DNA of 64,000 nt from Agapetus fuscipes (lineage: Eukaryota; Arthropoda; Insecta; Trichoptera; Glossosomatidae): contig OX637353.1 in the NCBI GenBank assembly GCA_951799405.1, positions 16,430,001 through 16,494,000 on the forward strand, in the 5' to 3' direction. The position numbers were made by a program, and so were the translations under genes. The number at the start of each line of letters is the position of its first letter. Position 1 is the stretch's first letter. Shown here one piece after another: positions 11,345 through 21,600 of this stretch. The notes below the pieces were generated by a model. It was not told where the DNA came from, ran no database searches, and saw nothing but the letters and a program-made list of their open reading frames with translations.

Positions 11345-11600
11345 ATTGTTTTCTCGGGAAAATATATGCATCTTGTCGGTGCAATGTCCGTGGGAGTCAA
11401 GTCGCTGTTCTTGACTAGCGTATTTGGAACAGAATACGTTGGTTCGAATCCCGTCTGGCCCATTCGACCATAACTTCGACCCTGGTTCAACAGATGCCAT
11501 TGCATACACACAAGCTTCTGTTTTGTATGAAGACAACTGGCCGGAAAAAAATTGTTTGTGAATCGCATTCCTCTTCACAAATCTATAAATAAAGCGGGAG
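11345..11600 (+). mobile_element. Family K SINE, class II tRNA-derived
   Basis: GGGAGTCAAGTCGCTGTTCT, a long variable-arm-like segment (GTATTTGGAACAGAATACG) and the B box GGTTCGAATCCC resemble a Leu/Ser-type tRNA. The body holds CGACCCTGGTTCAACAGATG and ends near GTGAATCGCATTCCTCTTCA. An inverted copy is at 39252-39518. The poor cloverleaf and attached body argue against a functional tRNA. Confidence 0.6.
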
Positions 11601-12363
11601 GTAATTTTCAGAGATGGGGGCGTATAGGGGGCACCGAGTTCTCCCCGCACCAGGGCCCCCACAGGGGTTAATCCAGCCCTGTGTGTAGGAAGGAGTACGC
11701 CTGTATATATGTAGAACACCCACCAGATTTTCTCGGCGAGGAAATGTGTTACGCAATAATCGATACACAGCGAGTACTCGGCCAAGCCGGCATTTGCATT
11801 TTAATAAAGAAATTTCCTGAACAGTGCCCCTAGTATATACAGCAGTGCGCGAAACTCATCACGATGGAGTAAATAAAATAAATATGAAAGCTAGATTTCC
11901 CTTTAGGGGTAGCGTCGTTTATTCCATACATTATTGATTTACGTAATCGAGGTGAGTTATACACTATATTAAATACTCGGTCCACAGTACTTATCTGATC
12001 AGAATGAGTTTATTTGAAAGTTTTTTCATCACCGGCCACACAGTGTGAACTGAAACTTAAATTACTTATTTTCATGAAGTTAACGTCGCGAAAACCTTCT
12101 GTGCCGAATATGTAAGAGACATAATGGCACCTGGGGGAAATATCGGTGACAGTATGGAACAGCACAGTGACAAAATAACACATGACACAACATCACATGA
12201 CTTTACAACACAAGGATAAAACCTAAAACAGAATTTTGAAAAAATTTTTTTGTGAAACACTGTGGAAATTCATTTTAAAAAATTGATTATTTTTCAATAA
12301 AAAATTAAAAAATAAAAGAAATTAAAAACTTTGTTTTATTCCACTTTTATTGTTTTTGAGTAT

Positions 12364-12403
12364 GTTACAAACGTTTTCGGAATACCTTCCATCATCGGGT
12401 AAC
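12364..12403 (-). ncRNA. Hammerhead ribozyme-like motif (left arm)
   Basis: This is the inverted counterpart of 12546-12585, with identical core, stem II and helix I sequences read on the minus strand. It carries the same core-position-4 change. Confidence 0.5.
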
Positions 12404-12545
12404 AACAATTACTAAAATCAAACTTAAAAATTAAGACATGGGTGTGGGATCTATTGGTGGTAAGGGAGGGGGTAGCAAGGTAGGTATGTGGGAGGGAGAT
12501 GGTGAGTTTTTAAGTTAATTTTTAAGTTTGATTTTAGTAATTGTT

Positions 12546-12585
12546 GTTACCCGATGATGGAAGGTATTCCGAAAACGTTTGTAAC
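12546..12585 (+). ncRNA. Hammerhead ribozyme-like motif (right arm)
   Basis: GUUAC (12546-12550) pairs with GUAAC (12581-12585) as helix I. CCGAUGA (12551-12557) stands for the CUGANGA core, GGAA/UUCC forms helix II, and GAAAACGUUU supplies the GAAA core, a two-pair helix III and the cleavage U. The U4-to-C change may reduce or abolish activity. The left arm has the same motif on the minus strand at 12364-12403. Confidence 0.55.
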
Positions 12586-13224
12586 ATACTCAAAAACAAT
12601 AAAAGTGGAATAAAACAAAGTTTTTAATTTCTTTTATTTTTAATTTTTTATTGAAAAATAATCAATTTTTTTTCTAAAACAGAACATACCATTGACTACA
12701 CCACATGAAAAAACATCACAAACATTTGTTAATTAATGCGTACTAAGCCGTTGCAAAATATATGTAGGTATGTGTTCCATTTTCTCATGTTGCTTTTGCT
12801 GTTTTTCGAATTTTCTGTTTTGGGTATCTGATGTTTTTTCCGTATTTGGTATGTGTAGCTTTTGAACTTTCCTGCGATGTTTTGTCATTGTGATGTGACG
12901 TTATGTCATGTAATTTTTATCACTGTGCCGTTCTAACATTGAAACAAAAAAATATCATTGGAACATCAAAACAACTCCTTTGTTTTTTTTTGTATTTTCA
13001 TTTCAAATTAAGTTAATTTTTTTTATGATTAAATTTTATTAAACGCGGTATCAGAATCTGAAAACATAAAACGTCGCACTTTGTCGTGACCCTTTTTGCA
13101 ACATTGCGTTCATTTCTCTGTCGTATTGATTTCTTAGTTTCTCGGCGTCATCCCCTACCTAGTTCCCATGGAGTTCATGAATGGAAGCCGTGCCGGGACT
13201 AGGCAGCCTGCAGACCTGCCCCAA

Positions 13225-13412
13225 GGTGACCTTGGGCGTTATTGGGCGTCGAAATAAAAAATGGAGGAAGCAAGAAAACATAAGATTTTACAGATAAGAA
13301 CGTGTTTTGTATGACAACACCACTGCTGTGCTAGACAGACAGGACTGGGGACAACCTATGCCCCATAGTATGTATCAATGCCGTAAGTAAGTTTCTACTC
13401 CTCTATATTATA
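13225..13412 (+). repeat. Family M interspersed repeat
   Basis: ATTGGGCGTCGAAATAAAAA, GCAAGAAAACATAA, GTTTTGTATGAC, GACAGGACTGGG and TAGTATGTATCAATGC recur in order at 51397-51570. The family is not recognised and is non-coding. Confidence 0.65.
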
Positions 13413-13419
13413 ACGCAAC

Positions 13420-13712
13420 TAATCTACACATATAATACAACTTCTTGCCGCTTTATCCCCGAAGGGTTTTGCATGTGGGTAATAGAACCTATTTATTTTT
13501 ACAGGTAAAGGGGCCGGCCTTACGACACCCACTTCATTTGTATTGGGGTTTTCAGCTCCCAATAGGGTAGATACTCATTCCTTCTAAAGGCTGAGTAAAC
13601 CTTGCCAGTATTTTATTTTGGGTTTTGAAATCATTTGAATAATCAATCATTTCTGACACCTCGGTGGGATTCAAACCCAAGCTCTCGGCATTGAATGCAA
13701 ACAATCCAACCT
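13420..13712 (-). mobile_element. SINE B copy
   Basis: Minus strand: a diverged tRNA-like head near 13712, GTCAGAAATGATTG, the body and the GGCCGGCCCC block, ending CTTATTCTTGCC-like. It is more decayed than the 43.7 and 45 kb copies. Confidence 0.75.
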
Positions 13713-14195
13713 GGACTCAATGATAAATAACTTCTCCTCCCCCTGACTTCCGTTTCCTCTCCACTACCTCTCCTGAAGTTGTCACCCTCCATTGTTGCCT
13801 GCAAGTCACCGGCGCTCCAACTACTAATCTTTCCGTTTGAAATCAACAACCGCGTTAACCAAAGAAATGCATGAAAGCGCAAACAACGTCTCTAGCGAAC
13901 GTTTCACTTTGCATATATTTTTGATAAAACGCTATGGTTGATTGAATAGTCAGTAGGAGGGATTGGTGTCTCTCCATCAAGCACTGTCGCCATCGATCAG
14001 AGCGACAGCTGACGGCTTTCTCTGCTTTTTGCTCAGCAGTGCCACTAATACTAAATACATTACAATGTATTCAGCGTGGATCGTGAAATTGATTATTAAA
14101 TGTAGTAACTGCGTAGATAGTAAACTCACTGAATATATGCTTGGTTTCTTCACTGAAACACATGTTTATAATATGAATAATAAAATTAGGATTAG
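13713..14195. other. Unassigned sequence
   Basis: The ORF at 13963-14346 begins here and runs into the family A copy. It has no domain. Confidence 0.4.
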
Positions 14196-14197
14196 TT

Positions 14198-14446
14198 CCC
14201 TGACTTACAGTTGGTATGCGGCTGACCACCCATCCTGTAAAAATGGTTCACTTTGCCAATATCACCCGTGTTTCAGGGAAGGACGGCAAGAGTTGCAGGG
14301 TGTATGTCCATTTGAGATTTGGTTTTTATGTTGTAGGTTCACATGAGGCATGTGAAAGCGCGAACTTGTACGTGTCTGGTTGTTGGAATGCATGTAATTT
14401 GAATCTCCAATGTAACATATCTTTGCAACTTAGATTAGATTAGATA
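14198..14446 (+). mobile_element. Family A SINE-like repeat
   Basis: It starts CCCTGACTTACAGTTGG, contains GGCTGACCACCCATCCTG, GGTTCACTTTGCCAATATC and GTTCACATGAGGCATGTG, and ends in TTAGATTAGATTAGAT. Confidence 0.85.
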
Positions 14447-14641
14447 AGGATGATTTCTTTGGTGAGCGCCGATTTTTAGAGCCCTCTGCGAGCTTGGTCG
14501 CCGCTATAGAAAGTGCCAATTCTCAAGTACTGTAAGGATGGATGGACCTTTGATGACCGGCCTTTTGTAAAGGTATATAATTTTTTCAACCCCACGAAGA
14601 GCGTATTTGAAAATATAAATGGTTTATTATTGTGCTCGGAT
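14447..14641 (-). mobile_element. SINE C variant
   Basis: On the minus strand: AAACCATTTATATTTTCAAA, CTTTACAAAAGGCCGGTCAT, GGTCCATCCATCCTTACAG and GCGACCAAGCTCGCAGAGGG, ending GGCGCTCACCAAAGAAATC. That 3' end differs from the main form and is shared with 60115-60160 and 62196-62288. Confidence 0.65.
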
Positions 14642-15060
14642 AGAATGGCATCCTATCTGCGCATGGTTCACTAAATAATGGAGAACAATGCGTAATAAAT
14701 TGCACGTTTAATTGAATCCCGGTTTATTTGTAATTATTGCGCGATAATTAATCCCATTAGAGGATGATGGTTGTATGTTGTTAGGGTTCCTGTCGCGGGA
14801 ACAATAGTCCCTGTAGCGACCTGCCTACACACATACATACATAGCAGGCTGTGACGAGCTTTAGGGGTAGGTCATGGGGGCCTGGAAAATAGTGGGGAGA
14901 GAGGAAAAGGTTGATTATAACAGCATCAGAGTGCCGCCGGAAGAGGCAGTTAGAGTTGTTGCTTTGCCAGGTTGGGGTAAGCAACATCCCGAGTACAAAC
15001 CCACTTAAGAAGTATGTATTTAGAACAGAAATATTTGCTGTATTTCTAAGGCTTCCTCGT
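14642..15060. other. Unassigned sequence
   Basis: Opposite-strand ORFs (14781-15149 minus, 14911-15198 plus) overlap and run into SINE sequence. No domain was seen. Confidence 0.4.
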
Positions 15061-15432
15061 TCACAGCAATTGGGTCTTGATGAGAATTGGCCCTTTGTAG
15101 CGACCACCCAGCTCGTAAAAAGTCCGCTCAGTTGGTATAATGCTTGCATTCCATGCCGAGAGCAAGGGTTCGATCCCCACCGCGGGTGTCAGAAATGATT
15201 CTCGTTTCGGTGTTCATTTCAAACTCAAAATGAATACCGGGAAGGTGTACAAAGCCTTCACAAGAAATGAGAACTAGCTTTCTCGCGAGACGGGATACCC
15301 ACACGTCAACTGGAGTGGGTTGACGTGAGGCCGGCCCCCTTACCCGTAAAAATGAATAGGTTCCGAATCCCCACAAGCGACCCCTTCAGGGATAACGCAG
15401 ACAAGGCTTTATGTGTAGCTTAGTTGCGTGTC
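15061..15432 (+). mobile_element. SINE C-SINE B composite (C 5'-truncated)
   Basis: The C part (15061-15120) holds CAGCAATTGGGTCTTGATGA and ends CAGCTCGTAAAAAGTC. B starts at GCTCAGTTGGTATAATGC with B box GGTTCGATCCCC and ends TAGCTTAGTTGCGT at about 15429. The C-B joint is the same as at 34003 and 54240. Confidence 0.75.
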
Positions 15433-15589
15433 CCTGCGATATTCAAGGGAAAATACAAATTCCCAGAAAGCGAAAAATAAAACATAGAAGATGAAGTGAC
15501 CCAGCTAAGTGGGCAACTTACGGTAAAGTAATGCCCTGTAGCAGGCCGAGACCCGAGCACACAGAGCGGCCTGCTGTCCACGGTGACCT

Positions 15590-15980
15590 GCACAGTGACA
15601 GAACGACACATGACAGAACATCACTATGACAAAACATCACAAACTACACAAACATTTATTTTGCTTCCATACGCCATATGAGACTCCTTCGGGGATGACG
15701 CGGTAAGACGTTGCTCTTTATGTGGAGCTTAGTTAGTTTTTTTTATCCAATAATGATAATCGGAAGCGTTAATTTTTTTTACTAGACTAACCAAATAATA
15801 TATGCGTGAGTCCCATTTCCTCATGTCTCACTTTTTTGTCATGCCGTTTATGATGTTTTCTGAATTTGGGATGTTTTGTCATTGTGATGTAATTTCCTGT
15901 GTTGTTTTGTCAAAGTGATGCCTTGTCATGTGATGTACTATCATTGTGATGTTCTGTTATATGTCGTTCTGTAACTGTAA
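15590..15980. mobile_element. Family H foldback element with SINE B fragment
   Basis: The left arm has CACAGTGACAGAACGACACA and ATGACAAAACATCACAAAC. The right arm has GATGTTTTGTCATTGTGATG and GTTATATGTCGTTCTG. Between them, 15663-15735 is the end of SINE B (CTCCTTCGGGGATGACGCGG). It is a third copy of the family, with its own insertion history. Confidence 0.6.
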
Positions 15981-15984
15981 GTGT

Positions 15985-16085
15985 AACTCAGCAATTGCGC
16001 AAGAGGCAAACAGATCCTTATGGACAAGCCGATCAAACAATAATATCTGATTGTACGTGGAAGACAATAACCCAGAAGACAGCTA
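15985..16085 (+). repeat. Family N repeat (~100 bp)
   Basis: GCAATTGCGCAAGAGGCAAA, ACAAGCCGATCAAACAAT and GTACGTGGAAGACAATAACC recur at 37777-37880 with few differences. Function unknown. Confidence 0.65.
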
Positions 16086-16317
16086 GGGCGAGCGTCTTGG
16101 CCGAATAACTCAACAGACGAGAATCGGGTGGACGTTGTTGCAACAACTATTCTGCTAAATTCCTTACGACCTAAAGGCAACGAGGTAGCGATTCGTGTCC
16201 AAAAATAAGGTGTAGTGTGATTTTATATCTATGGAGTTCTTTCGCAAGCGTTAGCAAGCTCCAACTTGGATTGATATCCATAGTATAAGGAATTTAATAA
16301 AATAGCGCTTCTGCATC

Positions 16318-16395
16318 CCTTAATGTCTTGTAACGGTAGCTGTAGCTCTGTCGCCATTCCGCTAGGGGTAGCCAGAGCCTCTGCAGAGTTCTGTC
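16318..16395 (-). pseudogene. Family G LINE 3'-end fragment
   Basis: The minus strand has CTCTGCAGAGGCTCTGGC, ACCCCTAGCGGAATGG and a repeated GTTACA/GCTACA ending. It matches the 3' ends at 16950-17030, 32063-32110 and 52211-52285. Confidence 0.5.
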
Positions 16396-16769
16396 ATGTG
16401 TCGTTTTGTCACTGTGTCGTTCTCTCATGAGCCGCTGTCTACTGGCAATACCTCTGCAGGCTGTAACTACGTGTCCATTGTAGGAAGGAGGTTGTGCAAA
16501 GATTGATTTGGCGGGAAATGGAGCGTAACGCTGAACGCGCCCGCACAAGCGAGACCTCATCGCGATGCCTCTCCTCCCCCTTCCACCCCGCGCTGTCCCG
16601 GCGGCATGTTGTTACACTTATTAGCTGTCAGAATAAGGTCGCGCGGTGCAATGCTGCCCACTGTTGGCTCTAGCAATATTTGCACGATAAACGGCAATCA
16701 ATACTGCGCCACATACAGAGCGTTCAATAACTACGGAGATATTTACTTAAAAAACACAATACAAGGGAC

Positions 16770-17034
16770 TGACAAAGTATATATACAGAGGAAGTGTCAA
16801 AGGAAAAAGAGGTAAGGGATGACCGAGAAAAGTATGGAGTGATCAGATTGAGGTGATTGTGAAAGAATGGGATTTACAAAGTGAGCATAAAAGAAGAAAA
16901 TGCATGAAAAAGATGATGTATATGAATGAATTAAAAGAGGTATGTAAAGATAGGAAGGAAATGAAGGCAGCTCTTCAGAGGCTCTGGCCACCCCTAACGG
17001 AATGACGACATGGTCACAGTTACAAATGTATCAT
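16770..17034 (+). pseudogene. Family G LINE C-terminal fragment
   Basis: It matches the minus-strand ORF at 32089-32313, which reads KRGKGRPRKVWSDQI and CMKKVMDTNELKEVCKD, a tail typical of non-LTR ORF2 proteins. The frame here is broken. The 3' end AGAGGCTCTGGCCACCCC is conserved. The full-length I-type LINE inserted just downstream of it. Confidence 0.6.
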
Positions 17035-17091
17035 ATTACACATTCAACGTGGATTTTTACGTCCACATTTCCTCAGCAATGATAAGAGTTG

Positions 17092-17104
17092 AACCGATTG
17101 CCGT
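17092..17104 (+). repeat. 5' target-site duplication of the I-type LINE
   Basis: AACCGATTGCCGT is repeated at 25115-25127, immediately after the LINE poly(A). The first two A are ambiguous with the tail, so the duplication is 11-13 bp. It fixes the element's ends. Confidence 0.9.
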
Positions 17105-17356
17105 GACTCTCACGCGAGCTCGCAAGCTGAACGGACGTGTCTTATTATTCTCTCTACGTACAAATACAATATTCGTTAAATATACTTATGTTTTTGTTTT
17201 TTGTTCTTTCTCACAATTAAGTTTAATTTCTCTAAATGTGAATAAAGTTCTGTGTTTTGTGAACTGTTCAAAATATCTGTGAATTAGTTGTGTTTTTGTG
17301 AAATATTTTGCTAATCTAATAATTTCCTACCTACACATACCTACATAAAATTCAAT
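17105..17356 (+). promoter_or_regulatory. LINE 5' UTR, presumed internal promoter region
   Basis: Complete LINE 5' UTRs in this group carry an internal Pol II promoter (family knowledge). Here the segment lies between the target duplication and the ORF1 start at 17357. I see no TATA box and no clear downstream promoter element by eye. Confidence 0.45.
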
Positions 17357-18662
17357 ATGAGTAAACCGCCTGATATTGAGAATCCAATGCCACCTGACAG
17401 GGTCTCAGCCAAGAGGAAAAAAGTAGATTTATCAAATATGAGTGATGGCCCGGCGTCTTCGGAGTCCGCTGAGCAGCCAGGAGTGTCTGCTGGCGAGGGA
17501 AGCTACCCTCCCACGGCCCTTCCACCTTTTATAGTAACGGTAGAGAGCACTACAAAGGGGAAAAGAGTGCACCCCATGGTGTTGGGGAATATTCTTTCTA
17601 AGACCAAAATGGAAGGTATAACTTCTGGTGGAGTGAAGGCGGATGGAGGTCGCAGAATCACAGTATCCTTTTCAACTACAAAGCACGCAAATCTATTTTT
17701 AAAATCGGAAGTGCTATCTATCAACAATCTGAAAGCATACATCCCAAGCTATAGGCTTTATAAAAGTGGTCTCATCAGAGGAATCCCCACAGACCTAACG
17801 AGTGAGGACGTTTGCGGGGGTATTGAAGTTCCATCATCATGTGGCAAGGTCGTTAAGATGAGACGCCTCAATAGAAGAACAACCATTGACGGAAAAACGG
17901 AGTGGGTACCTTCAACTACTGTCCTTTTAACATTTGAAGGTCAAAGTCTCCCAGAACATGTCTACCTTTTTTACAATTCAATAAAAGTAGAATTATACGT
18001 TCCTCCATCCTATATCTGCCATAAATGCCTAAGATATGGGCACACCCATAAATTTTGCCAAAATTTACCAAGATGTGCGAAATGCGGCGAAGGTCACGAA
18101 AGTGCTACCTGTAACAATACAAATGATACCCACCCAACAATATGTGTGAACTGTAAAAGGAGAACACGCATCTACAAGCATCTCATGTCCGGAGCTACAG
18201 AGGCAAAAGGGCATAAGGCACATTATGGCATCTGAGGGAATCTCCTTTATTCAGGCTTCCCAAAAAACACTCCCATTAAAAAAAACATTTAGCGAAGCAG
18301 TCTCTGCCCAAGCTGGCCACAAAAAAACAATATTTCAGAAACCGAAACAACACTCATTTCGCTCAAATATAGACCACATAGACCACGATGCTATTAAAAC
18401 TCTTTTGATGTACCCAAATGGACAGCTACATTCCTCAAAAAATGGCTGTGGTCTACCCACCACAAGGAGTGAAGCTCCCAACACCTCACCTTCATCATCT
18501 ACAAATCTGCCAATTCCCGAACTCCTACAAAACTCACAGATTATTAAGCTGATGTCCCAAATTTTTACTTACCTTTTGACAAATATTAACAGTGATTCTC
18601 CACTTGACATTATACCTTCCTCTGCAATTAAATCTGGATCTGACTCCACTGTACAGAAATGA
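17357..18662 (+). pseudogene. LINE ORF1 (gag-like nucleic-acid-binding protein), frameshifted
   Basis: ORF1 proteins of this type bind element RNA. The first frame (17357-18235) gives 292 residues. It has a basic N terminus (AKRKKVDL) and a central RNA-binding-like region with RGIPTDLTSEDV. The zinc knuckles are C221-C234 (CHKCLRYGHTHKFC), C240-C252 (CAKCGEGHESATC) and the start of a third (CVNC, 263-266). The third knuckle breaks at an AAAA run (18155-18158). In the next frame it continues GEHASTSISCPELQ and then MASEGISFIQAS to the stop at 18660-18662. One extra A therefore explains the break; the intact form would be about 434 residues. The stop overlaps the ORF2 start as ATGA. Confidence 0.88.
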
Positions 18663-21600
18663 ATAGATCCAATAGAGTCATCTCTGTTCTACAGTGGAAT
18701 GCACGTAGTGCTATAAGCAATAAACCAGATATTTTATACCTTTTAAACAATCACAAAATTCAAATTGCCGCAATATCAGAAACCTGGATAAGGCCACACT
18801 TCACCTTCAATATACCAGGGTATTCGTGTGTAAGGTGCGATAGAATGGAGGGAAGGGGGGGTGGGGCAGCACTGCTGGTGTGTTCAGCCCTCACTTTCAC
18901 ACAAATTAGCTTACCTTACAATCCACTTCTAGAAGTTGTTGCCATAATAGTAAACAACATAGGATTTGTTTCCCTGTATATCCCTCCGGATACTGGATTT
19001 GATAAATATTACTGGGATTCTATAATCCATCTTCTCCCCCCCTCTTTCTTCCTCCTTGGAGATTTTAACGCGCATAGCCCAGTATGGGGCTGCCATAATA
19101 CAAATAGTGCAGGAAACCGACTGTTAAACTTTATTGATGCCCATGACATGTGCATCCTTAATGATGGCTCTGCTACTAGGCTGGCACCAGCGAACCAGAA
19201 TCAAAGTGCGCTGGACCTGTCCCTATGCACTAAAGAGCTGGCGAGCATCGTGGATTGGATGATAACATACGACTCATTATCCAGTGATCACTTCCCTATA
19301 ATCTTATCTATTAGGACAAACTCTTATCATGACACCTCAAAGAGCTACCGAAGCCTTTACAACATACACAAGGCTGACTGGGGTAGGTTTATAGAAACAT
19401 TGGAGAGTGAGATCAGCAATATTGAAAAGTCTTTCAACAAAAATGCTTCTGTTCAAAATAACTACAATAACTTCTTTCAAATAATCCAAAAGGCAGCTGA
19501 TGAAGCAATTCCTAAGAAAACAGGAGGTATGAAGCCAAGAAAATACACTCCATGGTGGGATGGGGAGTGTGATCAATTGATTGAAACACGGAAAAAAGCT
19601 ATGCTGAAATATAAATTAGATATGTCTATGGAGAACTTCCTGGATGCAAAAGCCGTTCAAGCTAAAACCAAAAAAATACTGAGACAGAAGAAACGAGATG
19701 GGTGGAGTAAATTTTGCTCCTCTCTATCCCCAAATTCACCTTCATCATACGTATGGAATATGATTAAACGTTTTAGAGGCTCAATGGTTCCCCCTCGCCA
19801 GCTCCAGCACACTAGTACGTGGCTACCGGAATTTGTTAGATCTCTGGCTCCACTGTACGTTCCAAACTCTACTGAGACACCCCTTGAGGCTCAGCCAATG
19901 GTTGTTGATAATAATATACACAAGATCAACGCTTTTACGTTGGACGAGCTTAAATTATCTCTGAGCAAGACTAAAAACTCTTCGCCCGGTCTTGATTTAA
20001 TCCCATACGCTGTCATAAGGAAACTTCCCGAGTCATATCTCAAATTTCTACTTAATATATACAATCAGACCTTATCTCAGGCTTCCATTCCCCATGAATG
20101 GAAGTACCAACTAGTTGTCCCAATCCCGAAACCAGGAAGAGATCCGACTCTTGGATCATCGTATCGGCCCATAGCATTGTCCTCCTGCATAGCGAAGGTA
20201 CTCGAGCACCTTATTAAAACACGGGTAGAATGGTTTTTGGAGAAGAATATTCTCCTGCCTAAATACCAATTCGGTTTCCGAAGGTCACTCAGCTGCATAG
20301 ATAATATATGTACCCTTGTTACAGATATCCAACTCGGGTTCTCTAAGAAAGAATTTGTTGTAGCAGCGTTTTTAGACATTGACGCCGCGTATGATAACGT
20401 CTGCCTCTATATGTTGTATAACAAACTAATAGAATTATCTATTCCAGTCCCTTTAGCAAAAGTAATATTTAACTTGTTAATTGATAGAAAAATTGTCGTT
20501 AAGAACGATCAAGAAGAAATTACTAGAACAACCTGGAAGGGTCTACCACAAGGCTCTGTGCTAAGCCCACTCCTCTTCAACGCATACTGCTATGACATCC
20601 AAAACGGCATGCACCAGGATTGCAACTTAATACAATATGCAGACGACATAGTCATGTACGCCGCAAATAAAAATATTGATAAAGCCGTTAACACATTATC
20701 CGTTTCGCTTAACAAACTAAACAACTGGTTATTAGCACATTCGCTGAACATTTCCCCGCATAAATCAAAGATTCTAGTTTTCTCCAGAAAACACAAGAAT
20801 CCAACTGTGTCAATCTACCTTAACGGTTTTCATATCCCCCAAGTTGAAGAGATAAAATTCCTGGGAGTCAACATAGATAGGAAATTATCTTGGGCACAAT
20901 TCATTAACTCAATAACGACTAAGTGCGAACAGAACACAAATATACTACGGGCAATTGCAGGGGTCTCGTGGGGCTCTCATCCATCCACCATGAGAAATAT
21001 ATACAACGCTCTGATTCGTTGCCATCTTGATTACGCCTGTTTTATATTAGATTCTCTCCCTATTCACCTGGAAACTAAACTGGAAAGAGTGCAGTCTAAA
21101 TGTCTTAGGCTTATTGTTGGCGCTATGCAGTCGACTCCTATCAATGCTCTACAAGTAGAATGTTGCGAGATGCCAATACCCATTAGGAGGCGATACCTTG
21201 CAGAGAGATTTCTTCTCAAACGCATAAGCTATCTCAACCATCCTCTCTTTAACAATATAGTCAAGTTAACACAATCTTATGACTCAAACAGATACTGGGC
21301 AAAAAAACGTAACCCTGTTTTATGTGTAGCGTATTCTACCATAACAAATACATATAAAGGACCTAAATTTCTCTTCCCTTCTCCCGTCTACAATGTGCCA
21401 ATCAAAGCTCTGCAAAAACTTCCCCACATTGTTGAAAACATTGGATTGAACAAGAGCTGCAATAAAGTTCATGAAGACTATAATGAGACATTCAACTCAT
21501 ATGTGAGAGAAAAATGGCCTGATCACACTCACATTTTTACAGACGGTTCTAAATTAACTCCAGACGGGAACAGTGGCTCTGCATTTGTAATCCCCATACT

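Larger units (their letters stand above)
12234..12673. mobile_element. Hairpin element with hammerhead-like motifs in both arms
   Basis: The arms 12281-12435 and 12516-12671 are near-perfect inverted copies separated by a G-rich spacer of about 80 bp. CTAAAACAGAA occurs at both borders (12223-12233 and 12674-12684), giving an 11-bp target duplication. Each arm has GUUAC, CCGAUGA, a GGAA/UUCC stem, GAAAA and GUAAC. This fits a type I hammerhead with a very short helix III, as known in Penelope-like elements, apart from C instead of U at core position 4. No ORF is present. Confidence 0.8.
12151..12950. mobile_element. Family H foldback element, split by a hairpin insertion
   Basis: The left arm (12151-12222) is rich in CACATGACACAACATCACA words. 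The right arm (12700-12950) carries their inverse (TGTTTTGTCATTGTGATG). The core GTTAATTAATGCG.ACTA.GCCGTTGCAAAATATAT is shared, inverted, with 34485-34530. Other copies are at 15590-15980 and 34330-34600. The hairpin element at 12234-12673 interrupts it. Confidence 0.65.
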
